Positions 25,043 to 38,807 of a stretch of 64,000 nt of DNA are shown here, piece after piece. The position numbers were made by a program, and so were the translations under genes. Under the pieces are notes generated by a model that did not search any database, was not told where the DNA came from, and saw only the letters and a program-made list of their open reading frames with translations. The stretch comes from Epiperipatus broadwayi (Eukaryota > Onychophora > Udeonychophora > Euonychophora > Peripatidae): the NCBI GenBank assembly GCA_028023455.1, contig JAQFVV010006312.1, forward strand, positions 1,800,001 to 1,864,000, in the 5' to 3' direction. Each line of letters opens with the position of its first letter. The first letter of the stretch is position 1.

Positions 25043-25660
25043 TTTAATGCTTATAATAAACATTTAAAAAAATTAAATCAATGTAGAAAATTATTTTTAA
25101 TAAATTCTGATCCCACTTTTCTTATATCCTGATCTTATAATTTCCCATTTGTCATTACTGTAGCTTCTCTACCTAATTCATTTCTTATTTTTATATCTTC
25201 ACCTGTTATTCTCCTCTGTTTAATCTTCATGCATATATAGTTATATTTCTTATATTTTCCATTCTCTTGTCCATCTTCCACTATTTATTTTTTGGCTCCA
25301 TTTTCCGTATTTCTTTATTAATTTTCAAACCGTATAACTCAAATCATCATTTTATAAAAATGAAGTTTGTCAATTAAAGAAAAAAATGCAAAAATAATTA
25401 CTGAACTAGATTACTGATGAATATATTCAGGAAAGTCAAGAATACAATGAATAGATAATAAAAGAAATCAAGAAATAATAACTATTGAACTCACTTTAGT
25501 AAATAAAATGGTATAGATAATTAAGTGAGAATTAGGATGTATATTTCGGCTACAGGTATCTCTAGTTTAATGAATGATTAGTGAAAGTTATTAATATATT
25601 TCTAAAATGTGTTTGGTATAAAAGTAAAAAATTAAACTTTGTAAATTAAACTATAAAAAT
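25043..25660. other. intron sequence, nothing recognised
   Basis: No coding or repeat signature beyond pyrimidine-rich patches near 25180-25310. Confidence 0.45.
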
Positions 25661-26345
<685 letters not shown>

Positions 26346-27621
26346 AAGTCTTTATACATTTCATCATAAGCTAAAACTATTCTATATTTTAATAATAGAT
26401 TCACGTTTAATAAAATAATAAATAAATTTCTCAGGGTTATTCAATAATATGTGTAATATTATTCTATTTAAATAAATAATAAAAATCTTTATAAATATTT
26501 TGTTTCTTACTATAACAACTAATTAAGATGAACACAATCTGTGTTTTAAACTAAGACTAGTACTTTTAAATATAAAGTTGATTAATGATTTATCTCAGGA
26601 TTTTATAAAGTAAGAAAACAGATGCATAGATATAAAATGTGTTTATGCATTTTACGATATGACAATGCAAAAAGGATTTTATATACATTATCTTACCCAA
26701 TATTTTTATATTTCAGATAGCATGAATGCTATAACGATGTATTTAATTCAAACAGATTTTATGTCTAAGCTAATATCTCAAATATATCCTTTTCTTAATA
26801 TCGTGAAAATATAGTGACAATGTTTCTTTAATAACGACAATTACACAATATAAAATAAACGATAAAACGAATAATAACGATAAGAAAATTATATAAGATG
26901 TCTAATAAATATTTCTCTCCCCCCCCCCTAAATCTAATTTGAATTTGTTATATGAAAAGTGTGTTACCACATAGTGTTGTGAAGACCCTAACATTAAATA
27001 GAAATAGGTTATTTATCATTTCAAAATAATCCTCAATTTAAATACTGGAGGATAATAATTATCCTCATCATAAATGATAAATGTTTTATAATCGCATTAA
27101 ATTAGTTGTTTCACTAACTAATGAACCTCAATAATATTAAAGAAGTTTTCATTCGTTTAAGAAAAGTAAGTGCAATCATTGCTTAGCATACCTAGATGAT
27201 ATTTACTACATTGGGCTTACTTATTTTACTTTACTGGATTCATTTTCTGACTGTAATGTTAGAAGTTGTTACTCCACTAGCAAAGTATAATTAAATTATT
27301 AGGCTGCTTTGTTACAATACTATATAACAGTGAAAAAAATAATATTAACATGAAAGAGTGGTGCGTAAAATATTTCTTACAGAATTACTCATCTTCATAA
27401 GGATGATTAACTCCATTTTAACTTTGAGGCTGAACTTAAGAATCCATAAAATATACAATATTTGCAATATAGCATAGTTTTATATAAGTTTAATAGTTAC
27501 TTACATTTATACGAGTTAAATCTAAGATAAATCACATTTAATCCCATTCAAAATCACTAATAATAATATTAAATAAAATGTTACCTAAACATGACATAGT
27601 AATATCTGAGATACTTTGTTG
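26346..27621. other. intron sequence, nothing recognised
   Basis: AT-rich. A C8 run occurs near 26921. No gene or repeat family is recognised. Confidence 0.45.
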
Positions 27622-27622
27622 C

Positions 27623-27720
<98 letters not shown>
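27622..27720. repeat. (TAA)n then (TGA)n microsatellite
   Basis: About 23 ATA/TAA units pass into about 10 ATG/TGA units. Confidence 0.95.
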
Positions 27721-27977
27721 AACATATTTTTAGTAGATCTAAAGACATTTGTTAAAGAAACAACAATTACTTTGTCAAATATTTAAGGTTACTCTCTCTA
27801 TATAATCAGATTGGGGGTAACATTAATTTTTGTGACATTTTTAATTTTAAATATTGTTTTATTATGTAAACATTTATATTTTAATTTTATGTCATATGTA
27901 TTATCTTCCCTTTTATTGTAATGTGCAAATTGTAATTGGCTTTATGCTGTTGTTTAGCACTTAAATAAATGAATTGA
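27721..27977 (+). mobile_element. CR1-like 3' end fragment (257 bp)
   Basis: The last 75 bases (TGTGCAAATTGTAATTGGCT, TATGCTGTTG, ACTTAAATAAATGAATTGAATT) match the 3' UTR end of the 21.1-23.1 kb element, and the fragment runs directly into (ATT)n. The 5' part is not clearly alignable by eye. It is a severely 5'-truncated copy. Confidence 0.7.
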
Positions 27978-28048
<71 letters not shown>

Positions 28049-28078
28049 TATTATTATTATCATCATCATCATCATCAA
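27978..28078. repeat. (ATT)n then (ATC)n microsatellite
   Basis: About 27 ATT units, one ATTACT variant, then a short (ATC) run, following the CR1-like tail. Confidence 0.95.
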
Positions 28079-30432
28079 CCAACTAAGAAAGAACAATTAT
28101 AAAAAATACATTAACTAATCCTCAATTATTTATCCGAGTTCTTGGGATTTACAAGATTTTTTAAAATAGTAGTATCATTGATGAGCTAAAGCATAAATAA
28201 TTTCACTTTGTAATATAATTCTGCATAAAGATTAATAAATTTCATTTATTATTCTTGTTGATTTAAATTAAGTTACATTCAACACATTAATCCATTTTAA
28301 GATTGCTTATCACCTTGACATTTATCATACTTAATAATTGTTTTGATAATCCAGAATTCAGGAATGGCATTTTAATATTTAGCTTTCCTAATTCATTATC
28401 CATTGAATGTTATTCAAATATTTAGCATTGATAATGTGTAATGCAATTCCTTAAGCACTGGATACAAATTTATACTTTATTCCAATATATTCCACACAGC
28501 AATTTAATTCATTCGAACAGATGCTATAATTTTATCCAAAAGTGTAGCATTCATTACTTCTTTAATTTGGAGTATAAAATTAATCTATTCATTTATAGAT
28601 CTTTAATCCATAATGCCAGTAATTCTGATCATATCTGTGATAAAGCAAATAGTTTAACATCCATAACAAAACAATCTTCATTATTTTTTGTTTCTCTAAG
28701 TTACAAGATTATGGAGAGATATTTGCTTAAAGTTTTTTCTTACATGATTTGCACTATTCAACCTTTATATTTACATTTTATCTTAAAGTAAAAATAAAAT
28801 AATTATTTTACAATATTTTAAAAATAACACCAGCAACTTATTTGAAGTTAATAAATATAATTTTCCAATTATCAGTTATTTACCATTACTTTAAATTGAA
28901 GATATCCAGTGATTAATTGTTGCAATTGTAAGAGAGTATTCCAAAAATAAATTTATCCATTTTTCCATTAACAGTTGACTGTAATAAATGAGATTTTTTG
29001 AAATGAAGAATTATTAAATTAATTATGGTTTCTGGTTTATTTGTTATTATTAATTTTTCTCCTAGAATGATGAGAAGAAGTCATTTGCTTAGCAAAGGCA
29101 TCTGTCTAACTGTTTAGACTAGCCAACCATCATGTAGATGACAAAAAAATGGCTATTTAAAAATTTGAACCTGTTTAGGTCCTGAATTTGTAAAGACTGT
29201 CTGGATTATCTAAATTGCAGATTTTATACCAATTATCACATGATGTCTTGATTACAGAATATTCTCTGTCATGCATTAGGGTTTCTTAATCTGTCTGCAA
29301 AATATTGGATAAGAGATTTTCACGGTTACTGCCTGGCAAAGTGTTAAGAGTTAAGATTTTTTTTTTAATCAATGTGGTTAAACTTTATGAACATCAGTCA
29401 AAAATGAAGGAAAAAAAAAGAAAATATTTTCAGTTTTTAATTGCTTCACTTTATTTCCAGGTTTTAAAATAATTTTACAAATATTTATTTAAAATAAATA
29501 AATAATAAAACTATAAAGTTGTCAGATATTTATTTAATTAAATTTTAATTAACTTTTAAATAAATATTATTAAATAAATATTCTAGCAAACTAAATCAAT
29601 TTTTGGTACATAATAAAATCTAAACATATAAGCTTCCACACATGTTGTATTCCTTATTAAAATATTTTAGTGTTGTAATGTTAGATTTATAATTCTATTC
29701 TATATTTCTATTTTTGAATTATTTGTTTGATGTGTCTGAGCATTTCTTTTGATTTATCTTTTATTCCTTAATATGAGCATACATATGTTTTATATAAATA
29801 TAGAAGTCTACAAAAAATATCTGGTTGGAAAGCTTTATAAAATTATATATTTCTCATAAACATTAGTATGAGAGACTATTAAACATGATAATGATTATAT
29901 TGTATGCTATACAACCAATGACAGTGATGAATGTAATTTCTTAATTAGAAAAATTAAAGCCAATAATTTTAAATTTATAATAGTCAATTTAAAGTTATAC
30001 TATAAAGTTACAATATGTATGAAGTTAAATATAATTTTTAATAGCCCAAAATATAAATAAAATAATGTGGATGCAGTGAAAACCCCAGAAAGCTGTATAT
30101 AAATTAAACTATCAGTAAATATAAATATAGAATGAGTCCATCTGCACACCAGCACTCAATTACACATAAGCATTCCATTTACTAATATATTTACATGCAG
30201 ATCACAATCTATATATATATATCCAACATAATTTTGAGACATCTATAAGCCAAACAAAATCACTATAACTATTTACAGGAAAAGACTGAATCTCCTATTA
30301 AAAACACCTCTTAATATTAAATTAATCCACAGTTAAAAGCTATGAGTTTTCAGTGCTTCTGCATTATTTTGTCTATATTATGGACTATTAAAATTATATT
30401 CATATCTACTAAATGAAGAGTAATTTAATAAT
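28079..30432. other. intron sequence, nothing recognised
   Basis: The 116-residue open frame at 28441-28791 has no domain or repeat pattern and lies in AT-rich intron. I see no convincing element here. Confidence 0.45.
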
Positions 30433-32063
30433 ATGTTACTAGCAACATACAGACCACCAGATAATGATAATGAAATGTTTATAGATGAATTAAAATTATG
30501 GTTAAAATGTTTTAGATTAACTAACAATGAAATAATACTAATAAGGGATATGAACATTGATTTATGTAAAAAATCTAAAACTGTTGAAGATTATATAGAT
30601 GTATTAACTACTTATGGGGTTATGTTAAAACACACACAAGAGAAGAAATTATAATAAATAATATAGTTTCTTTATGTATTTATCACATTAACACATGAAT
30701 TATGAAAAGTAATATTTTAACTGCTGTTATTAAAGAAATGACTGCTGATCATTGTTTTTCATTTATATCTACTCCAAACAAAATACAACATAATAGAATA
30801 TCAGAAATAATGGAAAATAAATTGATATTGTATAATAATAAAATAGTTAGAAATTTTTTTCAAGAAACTAGAATGAAGTCAAAAAAATTAATGGCATTAA
30901 TAATACTATGTATGAGAAGTTTGTAGAGATTTTCAAAGATATGTACAATAAGACACAGGAAATCATTGTGATTAAAAAAAAAGTTTCATATTAATTAGAT
31001 AAATAAAAAAATATTAAAATTAATAAAAAAAAAACTTATAGAAAAAATGTAAAAAAACTACACAAAATCATGATTTATTTCTTAAATATAAGGCATTAAA
31101 AAATAAAGTTAATTCTATGATTGATTGTTTGTAATAAATTTTTTTAATCCAAATAGAGATAACTTTAAAAAAAATTTGGAAAAAAAATCAATGAAATATT
31201 ACTAAGGAAATCAAGTTCCAAAAATGATAAAGATTTTAAAAAAATATTTTAATATAAATGATAGTTTTTTTCTAGAAAATACTTTTAATAATATATTTGT
31301 AGAAAGAAGTAACAAACTAAAACAAATCATGATAGTAATATTTCAAAAACATATAATAGTCAATCTTACTCAATATAAGAAGATTTATATGAAATAATAA
31401 AAGAATATATAATTATGCCCAAGTATATATACAATCAGAATGGTAAACAGAAAAAATAATATTGACATTCTATCAAATATTATAATTTATATGATTAATA
31501 AAATAATAGAAAGTTGTGTTTCCTACATTATTAAAAACATCTATAGTAAGACCATTTTATAAATCTAGTGCTAAAAATAATTTTAATAACTACAAACCTA
31601 TATCTATTCTTCCTTCAATTGCTAAAATAATAGAAAAAGATATTTATAAAATAATTAAAAAGTTTTAATTTAAAATATTTTATTTAATAAAAACCAGTAT
31701 GGATTTATGGAAGGAAGAAACACAACTATGTTATTAGAAAATTTTACAGATAAAATTGATAATGCATTAAATGTTAAAAAACATATAACTAATTTTTTTA
31801 GATTTTTATAAGGCTTTTGACATTACTGAGCATAAACAATTGATTCACAATTTACAAAATTATGGAATTAGAGAAAAATTGCTGTTTTTTTTTAAAAAAA
31901 TTACTTAAATGATAGATATCTTGTATCAAAAATATCAAATGTATTGAATAATGAGCAAAAACAATTATATGGTATTTTTCAAGATTCTATACTTAGTGCA
32001 TTGTTGTTTCTGATTTTCATAAATGATCTAGGAAATATTAATATTCCAAGGATTGATATAATA
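30433..32063 (+). pseudogene. heavily decayed non-LTR retrotransposon (endonuclease plus RT)
   Basis: Short frames in order recall an AP-endonuclease and RT. TYRPPDND and LIRDMNIDL are an altered GD.NIDL box (30442-30560). TADHCFSFIS at about 30733-30760 is the terminal D-H motif. Then come VRPFYKSSAKNNFNNYKPIS with LPSIAKIIEKDIYK (about 31545-31660), NQYGFMEGRNTT (about 31695), LDFYKAFDITEHKQLIHNL (about 31800-31860), and LLFLIFINDLGNINIPR (about 32003-32053). There are many stops and shifts, and very A-rich codons. It is older than the CR1-like copies. Confidence 0.85.
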
Positions 32064-32934
32064 TGAATAAGTACAATATAAATAAAATCTTTAATGAAAA
32101 ATATATGTTCCCCAAGGATTTTTTTCTTTTCTTTTGGCAGAATATATAAACTTATACATATATGTCATTACTAAATGTATCTGTGGGTTTTAATAACATG
32201 ATTATTTGCTTGCAAATTTTTTTTCATCAGCTTATGATACTAACTAATAAATGTTTGGTTGAAAATGAGTTTCTTAAGATTATGATCAGCTGGAAATTTA
32301 TTTCAGTTACAGTCAATGGTTCCTTACAGTTTTGGTTACAGTTTTTTTATTCCCCTTCAAAAGTTCACTTTTATTTTTAACTTATTGTTCATTTTAAGGA
32401 GATATGTGATTTTAAGGATTCAGAGTTTCCTGCCATCTCAATTCTTTGGCCTAAAATTAATGAAAGATATCCACAATGCAGAGAGTAGGTCTTCCCAATC
32501 CATACCATTTGACCTTATCAGTAGAACAGATAAAATTTATGTTTATACATTAATATAATGCAACTTATAACTTTTCAATCATAGTTATGCTAATATTTTC
32601 TGCAACTATTACTAAGTTGTTCCTTCTGTTTAATGATAGATAACACCTTTTCCTGATGATTTACTTTCTTTCTAGCTTGGTAACAAAATGATTGAGAAAC
32701 TGAATAAAATCTAATAATGAATTTGGCTAAAATCTTTTTTATATTAACTATCCATTATTGATATCATATCTGTTATTTTAAAACAAATCATATCATGTTT
32801 AATTTTTTCATTTATAAACTTAATTACACTAAACTGCTTATTTCTTTAATAGTTTTATTAAATTTAATTAAACTTTTAATCAAATTTCACACCTTCTTTA
32901 CCTTAATTTCATTTATTTTATTATAAGTTATTTA
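32064..32934. other. intron sequence, nothing recognised
   Basis: Short open frames at 32162-32558 have no domain. The stretch may include decayed 3' parts of the preceding element. Confidence 0.4.
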
Positions 32935-33335
32935 ATTATATAAGGGATTTGAATGCATACTTTCATGCTCCCTTTAGCTATTCAATCTATTTCATACAAT
33001 TGACACACATGACCATGCAAATGCATAAAAGAAAAATGATCTCCAATATATGTATTTTGTACTGAACCAGCATTCATCAGTTGGTCCAGATCATCATTTC
33101 CCACACACATATATAATCAGTGCTTAGTTTAATTAAGATAACAAATATTCAAACTTTAATGGACAGGATTTAATCTATTCCATCCTCCAACTCCTCAGTC
33201 ATTCATTCCATTGAAAATCTGATGATGGAACACTGAAATCCCCCATTGATGGCAATATTATTGTCATGCCCATGCTGACCTTATATCACTCTGGCCCCTC
33301 ATGTATAGGACCTTATCCATTTAAATACATAGAAG
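32935..33335 (-). repeat. dispersed repeat A, long copy 3
   Basis: Starts TATATAAGGGATTTGAA and carries the common 220-bp block. It extends into a second half (CTTTAATGGACAGG, ATTGAAAATCTGATGATGGAA, CATGCTGACC, CCCTCATGTATAGGAC, GAGGGATGGGCAG) shared with both arms of the 34.6-35.6 kb inverted repeat. The repeat unit is therefore about 400-460 bp in its long form. Confidence 0.75.
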
Positions 33336-33424
33336 AGGGATGGGCAGGATATAGGCTAAACTTGTAAATATAGGCTAAACTTGTAATACTTAATTGAATA
33401 CAAGAATAATTTGTATATCTAGGG

Positions 33425-33590
33425 TTATGTAATTATATAAGGGATTTGAACACAGATTTTCAAGCTCCCTTCAGCTATCCAATCTATCTCATACAACTGA
33501 ACACATGATCATACAAACGGTCTCCAATATGTGTATATCAGTATTTCGTGCTGAACCAGCACTTATATATTCAGACTTTCATTTAGTCTT
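33425..33590 (-). repeat. dispersed repeat A, short copy 4
   Basis: A second copy only 90 bp after copy 3, in the same orientation and truncated: TATATAAGGGATTTGAACACAGATTTTCAAGCTCCC, then CTATCTCATACAACTGA, then a GTGCTGAACCAGCAC block. Confidence 0.75.
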
Positions 33591-33599
33591 TTATGCATT

Positions 33600-34517
33600 T
33601 TGTGTATTTTTTTAAAAAAGAAATCTAAATTAACCTAAACAAACTAATAAATCATCTAATCTTATCTCTCTTTTCTATTTTACAAAATTTCAATTTAATT
33701 TTTATCACGACTATTAATAAAGATACTCTTTTATCTTCTAACACTTGCAACGTTATATAATATACGCGAAGTAACAAATATTTACCCATCATTTTACTAT
33801 AATTTGGTTTACAATACTATCATATTATTGATTTTCAAAAAGTTTTAAACTGCATTATTTAATCATTTTTTTAATTAAATAGCATAGCAGCTATGAGATG
33901 AATTGTCTAAATATAGATAGTAATAGTGATGTTAAATACTTTTTTTTACTTCATAAACAATTAATATAAGACATCAGAAAAATTTCAAATTATCCCTACA
34001 ATATCTTAATGCTAATATTTTATTTACATCCACAAAAATTAGTTTAAATTATTGGTATCACTTTTTGCATTTTTTCGTTGATATCGTTGGTAAAATAAAT
34101 TTATTTATAGGTTGCGCATAAAAGGAAATAGTATTAGTTTTAAAGCAAAAGTTCAATGCATTCTAATAATGTATAAAATTGATATTTTTTAATTTAATTA
34201 AAATACATATTGAGAAAATAAATTTAATATCTTAAATATAAAGAGTAATTGTTTGATGTTTGAGAATGTTGTGATATTATAGATATCTAGAAATTTGATG
34301 CCTCTGAAATGTGAACTTGCTAATCTGAATTATTAATATATATAATAATAACTTTGTTTAAATATCTGTAATTGAAACACAACTAACTACCTTCCACTAA
34401 ATTATGTGATATCAAAAATACAAAAGAGAGAATGTTACAGAATGGTATCATTCTCTCTTTATGTTTTTAATGAGTTCAATATAAAGATAGTTATTTCCGT
34501 TTTAATTACATATATAT
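33600..34517. other. intron sequence, nothing recognised
   Basis: AT-rich. A small palindrome flanks 34415-34460 (GAGAGAATG / CATTCTCTC). Nothing else is seen. Confidence 0.45.
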
Positions 34518-34569
34518 ATTGAAAATATGAATTTTTCTACAGTACAGGCTTTTCATACTTGCACTTCTA

Positions 34570-35600
34570 TATGTAATATATAGGGTGTTTGAACTCAGAC
34601 TTTCACACGACCCTCAGCCATCATTGCTATCTCATACTGCTGATACACTTGATCACACACATGTTGAAAAGATAAATAATCACCAATATATGTATTTTGT
34701 GCTATAAACCAGCACTCATCAGTTGGTCCAGATTATCATCTCCACACTTATATATAATAAAAGTTCAGCTTATATTAAGATAGCCAATCATCATACTTTA
34801 ATGGACAGGCTTCAAACCACTCCACCTCACAACTATTCAATTGTCCATTTCATTGAAAATCTGAAGATGGAATGTTCAAGGCCCACCTTAGTGCCAACCT
34901 TTTCATCCTACCCATGTTGACCACAAGTCACTCTGATCCCTCATGTATAGGACATAATCCATTTACATACATATACGAGGGATGGGCAGACTTTAAAGCA
35001 CTATATTTTGAAAATATGAATTTTTCTACAGTACAGGTTTTTTATACCTGCACTTCTATATATAATATATAGGGGGTTTGAACTCAACTTTCACATGACC
35101 CTCAACCATACATGCTATCTCATACTGCTGATACACAGTACTATAGAAAAATTAATATTTTCAAAAAGTAGTGCTTTAAAATCTGCCCATCCCTCATATA
35201 TGTATGTAAATGGATTATGCCCTATACATGAGGGGCCAGAGTGACTTGTGGTCAGCATGGATAGGATGAGAATGTTGGCACTAAGGTGGGCTTTGACTGT
35301 TCCATCTTCAGATTTTTAATGAAATGGATGGCTGAAGAGTTGTGGGTGGAGTGGTTTGAAGCCTGACCATTCAAATATAAAGATTGGCTATCTTAATATA
35401 AGCTGAGCTTTGATTGTATATATGTGTGGAGATGATAATCTGTACCAACTGACAAGTGCTGGTTTAACATGAAATACATATATTGATAATTATTTATCTT
35501 TTCAACATGTGTGTGATCAAGGGTATCAGCAATATGAGATAAGGTGGATGGCTGAGGGTCGTGTGATCATTTGAGTTCAAATCCCTTATATATTATATAG
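34570..35600. repeat. 1 kb inverted repeat made of two long repeat A copies
   Basis: The left arm 34570-35034 (465 bp) and right arm 35138-35600 (463 bp) are reverse complements along their whole length. The outer ends are TATATAGGGTGTTTGAACTCA against TGAGTTCAAATCCCTTATAT. The inner ends are GAAAATATGAATTTTTCTACAGTAC against GTACTATAGAAAAATTAATATTTTC. The 103-bp spacer is itself a direct copy of the start of the left arm, with upstream sequence 34518-34570 repeated at 35008-35060. This looks like a tandem duplication followed by an inverted duplication. The right arm, read on the plus strand, ends in a B-box-like GAGTTCAAATCCC. Confidence 0.9.
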
Positions 35601-36544
35601 TAATTTTTAAAAAATGCATTTTTCAATAATAAATTTATCTTTTGAAATCATCTATATTGTAATAATAAATGTTACGTAGTGTTCAGGTGCAAAATTTATC
35701 TGTTGAAAAAAATAATTTAGAATGGTTTTAAAATTATGCTATGTTTATTGACAGTAGGGAATTTGCAAACATAACACCTTTGTATATAATCAATGCAAGT
35801 TTCATTTTATATAAAGCACAAAATTTATAAACTTTTCATGACATAATGCATTAAGCAATTTATCCACTGAAATAAAATAAATCATATATTTAATGGCAAC
35901 AAGATATTTAACACTAGAAAATATAATAAGCCAAATTTTATTAGAAATATAGAAAACAATCAAAAAGTTTTAAAATCTTTAAATTCTTATTTTCACTTTT
36001 TGATTGTAAAAAATTGAATACTTTGAACTCCTTTTGTAATGGAAAACAAATATCATCAGGATAATAATTTTATTTAAAATTGAAATAGGAGATATATGGA
36101 AATAATAAAAAAATAAACAAAATTGCAAACAATATAGGATATTTTTAAGTAGCAATAAGTGCATATAATGATAATTTATACACTCCAGTGCCATTTGTTG
36201 ACTAAGCTGACATTTTCTTAATTACTTTTCTCAGCTTAATTCAAACACCATTAACTTTTGAGTCTTCACTTTCTCTCATTATTGAATTGAACATTGTGGT
36301 GCACACGGAAGTCTTTTAGAAGTTTATTGTTGTTATATATTTCAAGTAAAAAATGGAATCTGTTGCCTGAAAATACAACTATATAACTTCATAATTAGTA
36401 CAGGTTGTAAATAAAAATATGTTTAAATAAATATATTTTTTAAAGTTTGTTTTATAAATATAGATGTTATATGCTACATAAAATACAATATTATAATTTT
36501 ACAATTATTTATTTATTTATTACAAGTCTTTGTTTATTCATTAG
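35601..36544. other. intron sequence before the second exon
   Basis: No repeat recognised. A pyrimidine-bearing stretch, ATTTATTACAAGTCTTTGTTTATTCATTAG, precedes the exon as a normal acceptor region. Confidence 0.5.
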
Positions 36545-36676
36545 GAAAAAACTATATATTATCATACTGGACTAATAAAAACAGTATTTGAAACATCTGT
36601 CAAAATGGTGACTTATTTAGTATGTTTCATAGTAAGTGACTTTGAATATAAAGAAGAATATGTTGGAAAAACTCAG
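36545..36676 (+). CDS. M1-family aminopeptidase, next exon
   Basis: Acceptor TTCATTAG|GAA and donor CAG|GTATG bound 132 nt, exactly 44 codons, phase 0 at both ends. It reads EKTIYYHTGLIKTVFETSVK then MVTYLVCFIVSDFEYKEEYV. The T.FE.SVKM.TYL..FIVSDFE pattern directly follows ALSNMP-V in M1 aminopeptidases, so this exon continues the one at 19868-20009 without a gap. It is still within the N-terminal domain. The following exon, expected to lead to GAMEN, was not found in the remaining 27 kb. Either the next intron is very long or I missed a short exon. Confidence 0.93.
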
Positions 36677-37857
36677 GTATGTGATACTATTTATTTTCTG
36701 TTAATTTATAATGATTTAAAAACATAAATGAGTATACATTTATATCAAAATAAAATGGCTTTTATATAAGCCATTTTAAAGTAAAAACTTATTTATCTGC
36801 CTCTAAGGAGGATCACTGAAGGGACAAACATTACTCTTTCAGACTTTCCAACTGTCAGTGGAAAGTTATCCTATGTTAAATAGTAATCAGCTGCTTATTT
36901 GCAAATCAATAATTGGATTGCTAACTAAGTTGGCCATAATCTAACTATCTTAGAAGCTAAGCCTGCTTTTAAGCTGAAGTCTCATCTAACCTGGTTTAAT
37001 CCTCATGACATGGGCATAATATAAATTGTAAAAACAAAGATGAGTTTCATTAAAAAATGCAAACAATTCATATTTTTATTTGATATAACCAAATAAAAAA
37101 ATATTTATAAAAAAAATAAAAATTCATTATATTGTAAATTTATAAAGAGAGTACATATATTTTTAAATACTGTGTATAAAAATAATATATCTTAGCAAAG
37201 AAGAAAAATAATGTTCGAATTAGAAAGTAATGGAAAATTAATACATATATTTTAAAGTATTTATTAAAGATTTTATGGTGTAACAATTGACACATCTATT
37301 GGCTAAGCCATGATCCAGAATTCAAAATCCCAAATAAATAAAACTTGGAAACTTTTTTAGGTCACACATAGACTTAGTATTTTTATCCAGTTAATCACTC
37401 TTTATTATATACACTAATTAACATGCATTTATCAGTTGATAAACGATATTTATCTTATATATAGAAGATTCCAAAATAATCTATCATGGTCACATAAATG
37501 TGATTTATATAACAGTAAAAACAAAATCTGCAATTGTACACAGTAGAATCTTTATATTTGGTAGGGTAAAAATTTCATATCTTTTTTTAAAAAAATTGTT
37601 TTTTTTACTGGTTAAACCTTTTACATAAAAATATTTCCATATTTATTTCTTATACAAACTATTTTGAACCAATGTTTATAATTTGAATTAAGTAGAAAAT
37701 GTAATTTATTACTGTGTGCAGATTGGTCTACTCCGAGATAGTGCTTGGGGCCACTAAAATTGTATAACCCTATTCTTTAGCACTTTCACTAATAATTTAT
37801 AAACAATTGACTGAACTTCTTTATAAGAAGAGCCCAAGCATAAATAATTTGGCCCTA
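36677..37857. other. start of next intron, nothing recognised
   Basis: Begins GTATGTGATAC after the exon. A SINE-like GCTAAGCCATGATCCAGAATTCAAAATCCC near 37302-37332 is a weak tRNA-like trace. Confidence 0.4.
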
Positions 37858-38610
<753 letters not shown>

Positions 38611-38807
38611 TTCAATTCAATTCAATTCAATTTATTCTATGAAATAAAACAAAGTACATCACAAATATTTAAAAACTCCAAACAAGAAAAATCTTGTGTG
38701 TGGAATTTACATGTAAAAATAAATTAAATAAAAATACAATCAAAAACTCAAAAGAACAGTTTAGGAAATAAATAAAATTAATTAAATAAATAAAATAAAT
38801 GCCAAAA

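Noticed and set aside
28441-28791. Possible gene of 116 residues in the intron
   Set aside because: AT-driven composition and no family resemblance.
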